Part shown: piece after piece, positions 1 through 11,655 of the stretch
How positions within the stretch are numbered: position 1 is the stretch's first letter
How the letters are laid out: each line of letters begins with the position of its first letter
Assembly: GCA_001600615.1 (NCBI GenBank)
Contig: BCKK01000011.1
Span: 1 to 64,000, forward strand
Direction: 5' to 3'
DNA from: Dioszegia crocea
Lineage: Eukaryota > Basidiomycota > Tremellomycetes > Tremellales > Bulleribasidiaceae
Length of the DNA: 64,000 nucleotides
Program-made: the position numbers and the translations under genes
Notes under the pieces: generated by a model
What the model saw: only the letters and a program-made list of their open reading frames with translations
Databases searched by the model: none
Told to the model about the DNA's origin: nothing

Positions 1-49
1 TCATGACGGCACATCGAGTCCACTGATCCCTCCATCCCTCCACTGCCTC

Positions 50-1199
50 TCAAGGCTTCTCCACCATCTTCCCTCCTTCCCACCTAAACATCGGACCCAC
101 CCCGACATTATACGTCAAATAGTTCTCCGTCGCATACTGCACGATCCCCTTTCTGAAAGTGATATTGATCCTTCCCTCCGCCTTTGCCCGCTTAGGGATA
201 CTGTGCTCCCACTTATGCTGCGTCTTTCCCCGCATCACGACCATATCCCCATCGTGCAGTACAAACTTCTGGACGGGGAGGTTGTTGGTTTTGTAGTCGG
301 TGTGACGGAGGAAGAAGTCGCGTGGAGCACCGAGGGAGATGGAGGCTATGCAGGGATTTGGACCGAGGAAGCGCTCAGAGTCGGAATGGTAGGAGATTGA
401 ATCGGTGCCGGAGGAATAGTAGTTGACTAGGGCGAAGTTATAAGTCTCTCCAGTGACCTTCTCCACTGCAGGATTCAGCTTAGGATCTCAGATAGAAAGG
501 GCATTGGACTTGCCAAGACTCACCTTGCTGCATCAGCCTCAACAAGATCTCTGGGATCGCCCTCGGCTTCCACTTGACGTACATATCCCAAGGCATAGGC
601 GTTGCGTCTTTCCCAAATACAGTAGTATACCTCGGAGTCTTTATACTCATCCCCATCCGAGTAGTATAGTTCACCCTATACCACGGCATCGCCTCCAAGA
701 GATACTTGGTCAATCGGCGCGCGGCGGAAGGGTCGATGAATCGATGGAAGAAGAGCAGGTCCAGGTCGGTGGGGGAGGTGATGATTTTGGGGACGGGGTT
801 GAATTTGAGAGCGGAGATGAGCGCGGGTGGGGGTGGTAGGATAGGGATGGGATGATTGTAGTCTGAAGAAGGAGGGGGATGGTATGATGGGTGATTTGCA
901 GGAGGATAATCTGCGAATGGATCGTCCTCGTTGTCGACCGCAGTCCCCTTTAATGTAAAGTCACCTACTGGAAGCTCGTCGTCCCTCAAGTCAATCGGCG
1001 CAGCGCTTGTCTGACCCGAAAGGACGGCAATGTCTCGCTCCGCATTGACAGCAGTGGCGACATGATCATCGGCTTTGCGAATCTTCTCCGTCGGCTCTGT
1101 CCGGGCCTTCTTCTGTGGCTTGCTCGAGACGAGAAAGCCCGCCAAACTTATTTGACGCTTGGAGCCGATACTGCTGGTCGTATTGGTGGCTGTGCCCAT
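50..1199 (-). CDS. AlkB-family 2-oxoglutarate/Fe(II) dioxygenase (ALKBH2/3-like DNA dealkylase)
   Basis: Two exons (1199-524, 465-50; 58-nt intron with GTGAGT donor and CTGCAG acceptor) give 363 aa. The C-terminal half carries the AlkB iron and oxoglutarate signature: H-x-D in YHSDSERFLG, a distal His in KWEHS, and the R-x5-R of RINITFRK. The family removes alkyl lesions such as 1-methyladenine and 3-methylcytosine from nucleic acids. The DSERFLG and NYY..G spacing resembles ALKBH2/ALKBH3 more than the RNA demethylases. The first ~130 residues are basic and disordered and contain RQISLAGFL near residue 15, which resembles a PCNA-interacting PIP box with Leu in the last position, so a nuclear repair role is inferred. 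The start is the first ATG of the long 5' exon. Family assignment is firm; substrate is inferred. Confidence 0.9.
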
Positions 1200-1324
1200 G
1201 CTGGGCTTGAGCGAGCGTTTGTGTACAGTAGTTGATGATACTCCTGAGCTGGACTCGATGGATGCCTTTGGTTAGGGAGATGACGTCATGCGTTTCAGGT
1301 GTGGTATCAGGTAATCAGGGGTCC

Positions 1325-1348
1325 GCCTGGGCCTGGGCCTGGGCCTGG
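1325..1348. repeat. Hexanucleotide microsatellite (GCCTGG)x4
   Basis: Four perfect copies of GCCTGG lie upstream of the AlkB-like gene and beyond the 3' end of the hypothetical gene at 1446-1910. They are not in a recognised coding region. The rest of 1200-1445 shows no further structure. Confidence 0.9.
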
Positions 1349-1445
1349 CATGGCACCCTTATCAGCCGCCGGTCTGGGTTGGGCTCAGGTACTCGTACTT
1401 AGGTACGATACATAGCCATCAACTCTTACTGATTAAGGATGAACA

Positions 1446-1910
1446 CTATCTACAAGACGGGATTCGCAGAGTCAAAATCACGGCCGAAGATTCACCATTG
1501 CGCTCATCAATCCGGATACCGCCGGAATGCAGGATACCAGAGATGAGGAATGAGGAGGAATGATGCTCAAACGATACATATCGCAATGACAAGATGGACT
1601 GAACAGGAGGCAAAGGCGATGAGGAGACAGAAGATGGCCCATGAATGAGAAGTCGGAAGACTAGGATTGTGTCCGAAGGAGGGATTGAATTCAGCGAAAG
1701 GGGAAGCGGAGGGTCTGTGCGTATCCTATACTTCTTCTCGCTCGGACTCTCGAGCCAAGTCAATTGCACGCTTCTGATGTCTGTGCGTGAGCTGCTTACT
1801 TCGATATCAGACGCCAACATTGACTCACCAGTGTAGTCCAAGCTCGATTCACCCGGATTCTCACCCTCACCTCCGCTCGCTCCCATACCTCCCCTCCTCA
1901 ATCCAGCCAT
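1446..1910 (-). CDS. Hypothetical small protein, 138-154 aa
   Basis: I do not recognise a family. The open frame starts with an ATG and a Gly/Ser-rich stretch, followed by a segment (WLESPSEKKYRIRTD onward) with alternating hydrophobic residues that could form beta strands. A plausible 48-nt intron (GTGAGT donor, GCACAG acceptor, about 1834 down to 1787) is a multiple of three, so the frame stays open whether or not it is removed. The start lies 58 bp from the divergent gene at 1968, which would make a shared promoter. The open frame could also be chance antisense; moderate to low confidence. Confidence 0.4.
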   Translation of the reverse strand: MAGLRRGGMGASGGEGENPGESSLDYTGESMLASDIEVSSSRTDIRSVQLTWLESPSEKKYRIRTDPPLPLSLNSIPPSDTILVFRLLIHGPSSVSSSPLPPVQSILSLRYVSFEHHSSSFLISGILHSGGIRIDERNGESSAVILTLRIPSCR

Positions 1911-1967
1911 TACTCTTCTTCACCTTCCACCTCTTCTCTCTACTCATCCGACTCACCTCCACTCATC

Positions 1968-4195
1968 ATGCCATCCCGCCATATCCAACCCAACAGGAGG
2001 CCCAACAAATCCCTACTCCACCCGCATCATCCGTTCCGACACGAAGCGAATCTCAAGATCATCACCGCGCTGTTCGACTCGACATGGGACGAATTTTCGG
2101 ATTGGCTGTCCAGTATCTGGCTCCATCCCGCCAATGCCAAGCTTATCGGACATACGGAGATCCTACCGCCGTACTTCAATGTCGACCCGAAGCAGAAGCG
2201 TCAATTGGCGTGGCAAAGGGATCTAAAGAAGAAGTACCCCTCTCACGCTCATGTGTAAGCTTTTTGGCCAATCTCTTGACTCACCTTTGTGACCTGGGGA
2301 CTCTGACCTCTCAGCCGGTATGGACTGTCATGCGATGTGTCCTGTACCTACTTGGCAGTGGTATCCGACTATCATGTCCGAGTGGTGAACGACAAGAAGA
2401 TCGAAATCGAATATCGAAGCTGCGTACTTTGCCAGCGGAACAATCGGCCCGAGAGGAGCTGCGGGGCCTTTGGCGCGACGAGCGAGGTCATAGATGGTGT
2501 CATTGGCGATCTACACTGCCTGGACGGTCGAGTTGTCCCATATCAGTCAATCGACACTGTAAGTCAGCTCAACAGCTTCAGCTGACTCACAGGTCTTGTT
2601 CCCCCGCCTAACCCCTTATCTCATTCCTACTGACCATAGCGTGGCGTATTCCCCGCTCGGGCCTTCCGGTCTTCGAATCACCTCGCCATCCCCCTCAAGC
2701 CTTGGCGCCAGCGCCGAGAGATCAACCCTTCAAGGCGAAACGTCAGAAAGCAATCGAGAGTCGACCCCTCAAGATCCCAAAGCTCAGCCGTCATTCTCGT
2801 TGAGTCCATTGACCAAGCGAAAGAGATCCGACAGCTCAGCAAGCATCACATGCTCTCGGCTCCACATTCCCACGTCTCGCCCAGGGACAAAGAGACAGAG
2901 ATTCTCGAACCCGTCAAACTTTGCAAGCTCAAGCAAGTCTGGCACTGCGGTATCGGTGTCTTCGGTTGATATCCCGCTATCATCCCGAGGCGTTCGCACC
3001 GGCACAAAGATGCCCGCATTTGTCGATGTTTCCATTACACGCATTTTTACGCCGTCTCCCTCCTCTCCACCCAGTCCGGCCCATGCCAAGACAGCAGCAA
3101 TGCTGCCTGCATTCTCAGACTCAGCCATGAATCTCAAGACACAGCCATGAAAGGTGCTCCCTTAAGCACGTCCAATTCTTCCGGTGCCCGAATCCTCTAC
3201 CCTTCCTCCGACACTGCCACGGCCAACTCCTCGGCAAGCACGAAAGGTCACGCTCGAGTAGAGCGCCGAAAGCTAATTCGGCCTGTCCTCGGGCGTGCTC
3301 GTACAGGAGTAGAACGACCTAACGAGGTCAATTCCACCGCGATACAGCAGCTCGATGAGAGTGATGAGGTAGAGTCGAAGGAGGAAGATGACTCGTCGGG
3401 AAGAAGAGAGGGATCGATTGAAGGTAGGACGACTCTTCTCGCGGGTGGTTCTCGATTACTGGGCAGACTGCTGGCTTTGCAAGAGGTAGGACGGCTGTTG
3501 CGCATAATTGGAAAAATCTGCATAGCTGATCGAGTATAGCTGAAGGCAAAAGAGATCAACCTCGCAGTTCCAGCGAAGACAGCGCGAGATTGTGCGGGCA
3601 CAAGAAGGGGATACAACTCGTGTACATTCTGTCAAGTCAGCAGCGGTCGATTATGGGCTCACCTAATAGGTTTCTTTGGCCTTCTCCAGAGCTCTGGACA
3701 CACAGGTCATACCGACCACCCAACATCTTTCCCTCCGGCGCTTCGACCCCATTCTCCATTCCGCCACAATCCAAGCATCCTCAACCCAAGGCCCGCCTCT
3801 CGGAAATGTCGAGAACGTCATGCGAGGTATAATGATGGAGTCACTCGCGGTCCACAGTGCCGAACGGCCAGCGATGCCCAACGCTCAAGTTGTCGAAGCT
3901 TGTACTGCCAGAAGGGACCTCGACTTTGCTGACCTGGATCATCAGGTTTGTCTCCCAATTTTTCGGATTTCCAGCTTATTAGTAAATTTGTGCCGCCACA
4001 GCAGAACGTGAAGCGCTTCTCGACCTGGTCAGCGACCTGCGTGGGGACCGGCACAACCTCGAAGTCAAGCTAAAGAGCCGCGACAAGATTTTCCCACAGC
4101 TTTTCACCTGGATTCAAATCAAAGATCTCCGAAATAACGAGCTTCGGTCAGCGCTAAGACAGCACAGACCTACGCTAGCGGGTTGGCATGCCTGA
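1968..4195 (+). CDS. Unrecognised multi-exon protein with Cys-rich segment and C-terminal helices
   Basis: No family recognised. Exon 1 (1968-2254) starts MPSRHIQPN and joins cleanly through a 60-nt intron to 2315-2558, which encodes a compact region with Cys pairs (SCDVSC, SCVLCQ). A GTAAGT donor at 2559 follows. Acceptors at 2592 (34-nt intron) and 2639 (81-nt intron) put 2593-3150 in different frames: a Ser/Pro/KRKR-rich disordered frame, or one with better codon usage that meets a TGA at 2967. Later pieces are 3147-3485, 3540-3635 (ends CTFCQ) and 3670-3945, then a convincing last exon from about 4002 (AEREALLDLVSDL to TLAGWHA, stop 4193-4195). The phase between the last two exons does not fit a simple intron. 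The locus looks real but the middle of the model is unresolved. Confidence 0.45.
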
Positions 4196-5131
4196 AGCGC
4201 CTCCGGAGAGTCTGGCCACGGCGGATGCGATTCGTTGGGAGAGTTTAAGAGGGGACATGACGGCGCAGTGGTAGTGCGAAGTCGCGAGTGGGCAAAAATG
4301 TTGTACGATGAGATGTAACTTATTTAGCCCCGTGAAAGGTGCAAATGATGACCAGATCTCAGACCCGTCGTCATCGCTCCACACAAAGCAGATGTTTGCG
4401 GAACTCAGACACGGATGCTGCCGCCTATGCGTTTTCCCCGGTTCTTCACGATTTATATCACATTGTGGGGAAACTTTATGTGGAGTAGAAGTCTCCGAGA
4501 GTCTAGTGCAAGGATCATACTCCACAGCCACCCTTGCGATTCGATCTCATAGACACAGGTCACCGATGTTGAAACCAGTTGGAGGGGGTTTACCGTTCGT
4601 TTGAGAGGATTGACATGCGCTGGGTACCTACCAGAGGGTCATGTGTGCAGCAAGGTGCCTTCAGGGCGGCATCGGGTGCCACATTCGGTTACGTTAAAGA
4701 GATCTTCGGATCAAATTAAGGTTTCGACCGAACACGGATGCAATACCTACTGGAATCGGATGCAAACACCAAATTCCCTCGCCACTTTCATTTGTCGCCA
4801 CTCTACTCCTTCCATCATTGCGTGGGAGCTCGCAGCGCCTACAGCTCGTGATGAGCGGGCATCATATCTGATGCGAGCTCAACAGTCTAGCTCCTGCACC
4901 GCAGGCCAAGACACAGCTATGCTACTGCGAAGGGGGACCGATCTCCACAGCCATCCAGGTGACTTCAGACGTCAAGGCGTTGATTACGCCTCACCCCTCT
5001 CGATACGAGACACCCCTCTTCTGTCGAAGGCTTCAATCAGCAACTTAGTCTGATTTCACTGACAAGATGTCAAATAGACATCATGCGCGTGATGCCATGC
5101 ACACATACCCCAGTTGTGATGTACAACTCTA
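4196..5131. other. Convergent intergenic region, no gene supported
   Basis: It lies between two genes that both end here. Open frames on both strands (for example 4601-5053) have no recognisable protein character or splice logic. I see no RNA gene or repeat. Confidence 0.5.
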
Positions 5132-6901
5132 CTATGTCTCTTCCCCCACATCCGGTAAATTCATTCCCTCCATGCGCCAACGCTCATCGCCACTCTCCTG
5201 GCCCGACTCGACTTCTCCCTCGGCATCCGAGCCGCTTGCGCTCCTTCCGGTACTGGCCCCACCAGTCGACTGTTTCTTCCCCTTTCCTCGCCTCCTCACC
5301 GTCACTGCAAAGTGGCACTCGGTCTCCCCTCCCCGACGGACGCACTGGAAGCATGGCTTGGTACCGTCGCACTTCATTTTACGCATCCGACATGGATAAC
5401 ACGATATGAGCTGGCGCTGCCCAGGGCGCGTTGTCTGGCCGGGTGAGGTGGCGGCGGTAGTTGTGGTTGTGGGATTGGAGGTATAGGTTGAGTTGTCAAC
5501 GAAGGGATATGCGCGGGCATCGACGCCTGGGTAATATGGGCCCCTCGGGACGGAAGGGCCAGGCAGAGCTGAGCCTGGGTCATGTGAAGGAGGGGGAACG
5601 GTATACTCATATCGAGCATATTCCGCCCGCCGATCGTCCGCCCAGGCCGATGTCGACTGATGATGGGGATGAAAATGGTGAGACTGAGAGGTGGGATATT
5701 GGGGGAAAGGATATAGAATAGGTACACTTCCTTGGGAAGATCCAGTCGGGGGATGTCTAGCTGATGCTTCAGGGTAGAAAGACCGAGTCGCGTCGGTGAG
5801 TGAAGGGCGGCGTGTGCTGATAGCAGGATAGTCCTCCTCGGTCGGCAATACTTCATCCATCCTCAACAATTTAGGCAGTGGATCTGAATTGTCAGTTTGA
5901 CCCGTCTTTCATTACTCACATTGATCCCCCCCAACGCCCATCGTACCCCGCTGAACCGCCTCCAACGCATCCGAGTGTCCCCTCTGATACGCATGACGTT
6001 GTTCTTGACCCCACTGACGCATATCCACCGCCTCCATAGGCCCCAAAGAAAACCAAGCCTGGCTGGCCCCCCTCGATGGAAACTCCCGTTGAGCAGACCG
6101 AGATGGCCCACTGCTCATGGTACGACGGTGCGCCGCGCGCTCTCGCTCGCGGAGTGGTGGAGAGCGCTCGGCAGAGAATGGTGGGGCTGCTTCGGAGCTG
6201 GCTCTGACCTCCGTGCCGAAAGGAAGACCGAAAGATGGAGGTATGGAGGGGTGACCGAAACCTCGAGACGGCTCTCCTTGCGTCAGCGGCCTACGCGAAG
6301 GGCCAAGAGTGGGTGAGTCTCGCTGACGACCCGTCGATCCGCCAGAGCCATGGTGGGATTCAGAGCGGCGGCGCACATCGACGACAGGTGAGGGGAATGA
6401 CCCGGGGTAGAGGAATGAGTGGGAAGGAAGGGGAAGATCAGACGTGGTCGATCGCGGGGCAGTGTGTGATGGTGGTGGCGGAGCTGTGTGTGGTGGTGGC
6501 GGTGGGAACTTAAAGGCCTGAGAACGGCCGGCAGTGGAGGAGACGGATGAATGGGATCTAGGTGGACTCGGCGGTCGCCTACTGGTGGATGACAAGTCGG
6601 GAGGTTGAGTGGCGGAGGAGTAGTTGACAAGGGAAGTGATGGAGCTGGAGCCTTTGCGTTGAGTGGGGTCATATGCGGAAAAGGAGGTTGGTATCGGTTC
6701 GGCGACGATTGGTAGCGGGGTTGTGGAGGCCAAGGGGGACTTGAGAGGGACGTCTACAATCCCAAAACTCGCCTTCTTTCTCGAGGGGGGGAGTCCATCC
6801 TCTTCCACATTTTTCCCTTCCCCGGCCTGTATCCTTTCCGAACGTTTCTCCCTCTCTTTCTCACTCCCCTCGGATTCACCTGTACCTGGCGCGTCCGCCA
6901 T
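5132..6901 (-). CDS. Zn(II)2Cys6 transcription factor with C-terminal zinc cluster
   Basis: Two exons (6901-5920 and 5883-5132) total 577 aa. The intron is 36 nt (GTGAGT to TTCAG, branch ACTGAC); an alternative GTACGA donor 27 nt upstream would keep the frame. The first ~480 residues are low-complexity Ser/Pro/Thr/Gly-rich. The DNA-binding cluster CYPCRMRKMKCDG...CFQCVRRGG...C fits the fungal C-x2-C-x6-C spacing and lies within about 90 residues of the C-terminus. Most fungal proteins of this class have it at the N-terminus. It is followed by a basic RRRGKGKK patch and an acidic tail. The start is the first in-frame ATG; the frame stays open upstream without one. Targets unknown. Confidence 0.8.
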
Positions 6902-9292
6902 AGGGAGTGTATCCCAATCGTGGAGCTGGGTGGTGCTCGGGTGAGGTGGTGGCGATGGGATGAGGGCCAAAGTTGAGAGGGAATTGTGAGCAGGATGAGG
7001 AGGATGAATTACCGGCAAGGACAGTCGTGGAGTGGTGGTTGCCCTTGTGTTTTATCTGATTGGCGCCGCTAACCAAACTGATGATGACAGGTAGGTGTCA
7101 CAGATTGAGGTCGTCATCCCCAAGCAAACGCCAGATCCTGCCGAATTCAGATGCTCTAACGGTCACTCTAGCCGTCGCACACCTTTTAGAGGCCCTCCGC
7201 ACCACAGGAAAGCCTTGTACGACTACAGAGAGAATAAGATGGGACGGTTGGAAAAAGGGACATGGAGTGGATGCGGGATTATCGTCGGGGGTATTTCCAA
7301 GTGGGTCTCGCCTTACCACGCTGAGATAAGGTGGACCTGGCGCTGGAGTGGATTGTGAGGAACTATAGGGGAGTAGCGAGATTTTTCTCTTGCATTCAGA
7401 TGACGATTACCGTTGGCAGGGGATAAAATGTCAGCCGAAATGCGTGTGGCGAGCGGGGTCAAAGCGTGACAGGGCGCCACTGATCTACGTTCCTTGGATG
7501 TGGCGCCTCTGTTGCCGAGGGCCGATCCTTATCGCGGCAACGTAAATCGAAGAGTGTGGAGTGGGTTTATCCGGATGATTGATTTACAAAGGTCTGTCGA
7601 GGCAGAAGGTCGTCCGAGTCATCCGCTCATCATTGATATATACTGACGAATGCGCACCGTCTTTCCGTTGGGTACTGTGACCGCCGTTCACTTTGCTAAT
7701 CGGCTCCGGAGCTAATATAAAGTTAACACCTGAACAGGGGATCAGCCGGGTCGATAGGTGGCGAGGAATGCTTACCAGGTTTGGAACATTCACCGAGATC
7801 TAGACTTTTCGCTGCGCAGGCCAGGCGAATGCATGGCAAGCAGTGTATGACGCTGATTCCATTGATGCTGCTTTAGCGCTGAAGTGTATAGCGAAGCAGC
7901 AGTACAAGCGTGAGTGTGGCAAACCATCAAATTGCGATTTTGACGGAATTGCGGGAATCGTTAGACTTGGGTGGCTCGGGAACTCATGCCGAAGCTCGGG
8001 TCTAGATGCTCGGCGGCGGCCTGACCACCTGAGCAGATCTGAGAAGGCCTGGACCAGGTCTGCACCGCCGAGCCGGCGGCGACTTATGATCTCATTGGTT
8101 GCTTATGAAAGCAAGAGTTACGGTATCGCTTAGCTTGAGACACTGATCTTTTCGACAGGCTGCTTTTGGCTTTCGCTGAGGTATGCATTGCTCGGCGCTA
8201 TGCAGTCTCATCGTACATAACATCACCGGAAGATCCTCTTCATCCACAGATTACACACGGCGGAAAGGGTTTAAACACCGCCGACGACCATTTATCGCCA
8301 CCGAAATCCCGGTCCGCGATGGCTTGAGTTCGAGCGGAGATCGAAGCTTCTTATCGGGCGCCGGTTTGATGTTGGTGACTGTGTAATGTACGATAAGAGC
8401 GTTGCGGTTGTTACTTCTGTCATTCGTTTTGGACAAGTATGGAGGGTGTCGTCACGGAGGTCTACTTTGGCGGAGACGAGGTATGTCAAGAGGGAAAAAA
8501 GAGTGGCGGCAGGCCATGTGTTTCACTTACTGTGTGGTGACTCTATCCATTCCCCATCACCTCCACCCTCCGCGATCTGACGCGCGTCGGTACCTAGTGT
8601 ATGCGTCAGGGTCGTGGCACTTGAATGGATCTGCCGGGTGTGGGGAGAATTTGGCACGAGCTACGTGTAAGGTAGGGGGCGCGCCTATCTTCTTTACTGC
8701 AAAATAGATTAATCCTGAGCTTACATCGTCTAGGATTCCCCCCCTGAGCAGACCCATAATAATCCCTTTCGGTCGCAGGGTCACATTTCGATAAGTCCGA
8801 AAGACAGGCAACCACAGTGTCCATGCGCAGGTGAGTCAAGGCAGAATTCATCTCTTGGCTTCGGACTGTACAGCGGTTCGGGAGGATAGTGCGACTAGCA
8901 GCTCAACTGGAGGTATTCTTGGGTGTACAAATTAGTTGAGCAGGGGAGAGGGCGTTGGAAGAAAAGAGCGAAGATGTGTACATAGCGGGGTGGTTCAATT
9001 ATTATTCTCGCCTATATTCTCACTGTAGCTGTTTTGTAATTAAATCGTAAGTCGCGATCAGCGGCTGCCCACATTGATGAGCTTGGCTGACAGCAATAGA
9101 TGCAGAGGATAGCTACAAGGGACCCTTAATCATATCCAACCAAGCCGTCCACTAGCATCCGGAGTCTCCGATCGCCCACCGACCGAAGGACTAGGCTGTG
9201 TACCGGTCAGAGTCGACAATGTCCGCAAGCTCTCCAATCCAGCCTTGGACGCTCGTCTCCCTGGCTGCAGCGTTGATCTATCTACCGGTACC
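6902..9292. other. 2.4-kb gene-free region upstream of the zinc-cluster gene
   Basis: This unusually long gap for the window separates the 5' end of the zinc-cluster gene from the 3' end of the phosphatase. Short open frames on both strands have stop-rich surroundings and no family features. The only structure I could define is the inverted repeat at 8008-8073. A long regulatory region or non-coding transcript is possible but not shown. Confidence 0.5.
8008..8073. repeat. Imperfect inverted repeat (potential hairpin)
   Basis: GCTCGGCGG at 8008-8016 is perfectly complementary to CCGCCGAGC at 8065-8073. The arms flank a loop that contains CCTGGACCAGG, itself a palindrome around one base. A single strand could fold into a GC-rich stem with an inner hairpin. 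It sits in the middle of the gene-free region. Confidence 0.6.
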
Positions 9293-11655
9293 CTATGGAG
9301 CATTAGCGATCATCTCCATATAAACGGATTCAACATACCTTCTCTGATGTACCCATTGCCCATTCTTCCTTACTTCTCGCTCGTCGACTTTCCTCCCGTC
9401 CTTCTCCTCCTTAATCTCGCCCGCCTCCCCATTTTCGGCACCTGAGAAGGACGATATCCAATTCGGTTGAGATGCCCCCAAACTACTACTCCAAGCAGGA
9501 GGCAGACTCTCCCTGGCGTACCTCGAATGGCTCTTCCCCTTCCCCTTTCCATTTGACATTCCTTCGCCCTCCCCTTTACTTCCGTCGTCGCTCCTCCGAT
9601 CCGTATCTGATCCGCTTTCGCCATGTACCCCACCCGACTGCTTGACGCCCAACTCTGCCTCTTCGAATTGCATCAATTCAGCAACAAAGCCGATATTTGG
9701 GGATATACCTTTCCGCCGCTCAGCAACGTAGGCGTAAGCGGTTTTGAGGGTCCAGGCGTTGGCGTGGATGAGATAGGCGAGCACGACGGTGACGGAACGG
9801 GATTTCCCAGCGCGGCAGTGGACATAGGTGGGAGCGTCGTGAAGTCGGGCGTCATCTTAAGATCAGCTGTATCCTAGACGTAGGCTTACCTAGAAAATCG
9901 CAAGAATCTCTCATTCCCTTGCCTACGCCGCTTTCCTCTACCGCATCCCTCATGGGTATCTTGAGATACCTCTCAAATGTCTCCTTCAGTCCCAATGACT
10001 CATCCTCACATTCCTTCGCCACGTTCAGAATCCGCTTCACGCCCATGCGCCGTAGCGTAGCGACGTCCTCATCGTTGGTGATTTCGGGCCCGAGATAGAG
10101 GAAACCGGGCAGGATAGTCGAGACGATGAAGGGGGACATGGCATGCCGAGCGGTCAGGATGGGCGTGCGGGGGAGGGTTTCAGGCTCGGTGTAGATGTGG
10201 CCATTTGTGCTTTCAGTGATATCAGATTCGGCGAGATCTAATGGTCGGGATCCGCCAAAAGATCCGGGTGAAGATGGCATTCTAGATTGTCCACCAGCGG
10301 GGAATCGCGACATGTGAGGGGTGGAGGCGAGTTGGGGATCTCTCGCTATGGTAGTGTCGATCTTGAGCAGGCCCGGCGAGCGAAGAGCTGTAGGACTGCG
10401 GGGGAAAGAACCGGTCGTAGCGGATTTGAGCGGCCGTTCTACGTTGAGCGAGAGGCTGGGTGGTTTCTTGCCACCTACTCCGTTCGCTTGGGTATTGAGC
10501 GATAGAGTAGGTTGACCTCGCTTCGAGCGCAAGGAGGGCATAGATATTTGGTTGGCTAGGCGTGGGACAGGATCGATGGGAGGGGTAGGAGGGGCGAGAA
10601 GGAAGGTCGGCTCGGGTGCAATGGGTGGGGCAGTCTGTGGTAGTCTGGATTGTTGGAGGGGGAGTGTGGCTGAACGTAGTGGTGCAGGTGGTCGAGTGAT
10701 GGGTTGTTCCGTATGACCCGAGTTGGCACGTTTCGTCCCTCTTATCTTTCCTGAGAAGCTACCCTCAGCCTCTATAGCCTCCCATCCCCCTCTCAGCAGC
10801 GTGACTTTTCCCCTAGGAAGGATCCCACGCAGTATAGGCAACATTCCTCGTGCGGTGTCATCCCACCCAAACGACCCAAGCACCACCACTCTCACTCCTT
10901 CCCCTTCATTCCCAAGATCCGCTCCTTCCCACACCTCTTTGCCTTCTGGTGTAGTGACGAAAGACGCCATACCCGCCCAGTCCGTCTTGGCGTCTATGCC
11001 CTTTCTGACGCGTTTAAGAATGAGAGATGGGATCGATAGGTTGGCAGAACGGGGGAGATGCGCGTCGAGGTATGAACCTAGTGGACGGGTATCGGCAATG
11101 ATCAGTGATGGTGTAGAATGTAGGAGGTCGAGCAATTCAGACACATCTGTCATATCGGTCTCCTCGAGATCGGGCGGTGCAGTGTCGGGCGTGCTTGGCG
11201 TGGCAAAGCCCGAGTGTGGTGAGTAGACAGGTCGGTCTCTCAGATTGCGGTGCACCGTATCTCGCAGTGCTGTGAGCACCTGCAAACCATCGGACAGTGT
11301 ACTGCCTATATTGTAAGCTGAGCCTAGCCTCGGAGGACTTACTGTCGCTGACGATGGTCAAAGCCGAAGCGATATCATACAGGTGCTCCTGTAATTCCGG
11401 GTCGACGCGAGGGGCGCCACCCTCTCCTCTAAGATCCAGCGGTCTTGGACGCCTCTTCATCCCTTTCTGGACGCCTAGAGCGCCCTCCTGTCCGACGGTA
11501 ACTCTGCTAGCACCGGGGCTGACAGGCTGAAAGGTGGAGGGGGAGGCACGGCTATTCGCCCCGCTGTCACCGTTGAGATATGTAGGCGAGCGTGAGGCGT
11601 ACGTCGATGGACCGGCCGTAGGTTGGGAAGAGCTGGCGGGGTAGGAGGCGGCCAT
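9293..11655 (-). CDS. Dual-specificity protein phosphatase with rhodanese domain (MAP kinase phosphatase-like)
   Basis: Three exons (11655-11343, 11305-9890, 9855-9293) sum to 763 aa plus stop. Introns are only 37 and 34 nt, and both restore uninterrupted protein. Order: disordered N-terminus; rhodanese/CDC25-like module around residues 130-270 (LIIADTRPLGSYLDAHLPRSANLSI); long Ser/Pro linker; dual-specificity phosphatase domain starting at FLYLGPEITNDEDV. The catalytic loop VHCRAGKSRS has the Cys nucleophile and Arg of H-C-x5-R-S. The C-terminal ~110 residues are low complexity. A rhodanese-like module before a DSP is the architecture of MAP kinase phosphatases, so this enzyme probably inactivates a MAPK by removing Tyr/Thr phosphates. 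Which MAPK is not evident. Confidence 0.88.

Noticed and set aside
4601..5053. 150-codon plus-strand open frame in the convergent gap
   Set aside because: No domain, irregular composition and no splice partners; it reads as chance open frame.
7095..7358. Plus-strand open frame of 87 codons upstream of the zinc-cluster gene
   Set aside because: Trp/Arg-rich shadow-like composition; lies in presumed promoter of a divergent gene with no transcript signals.
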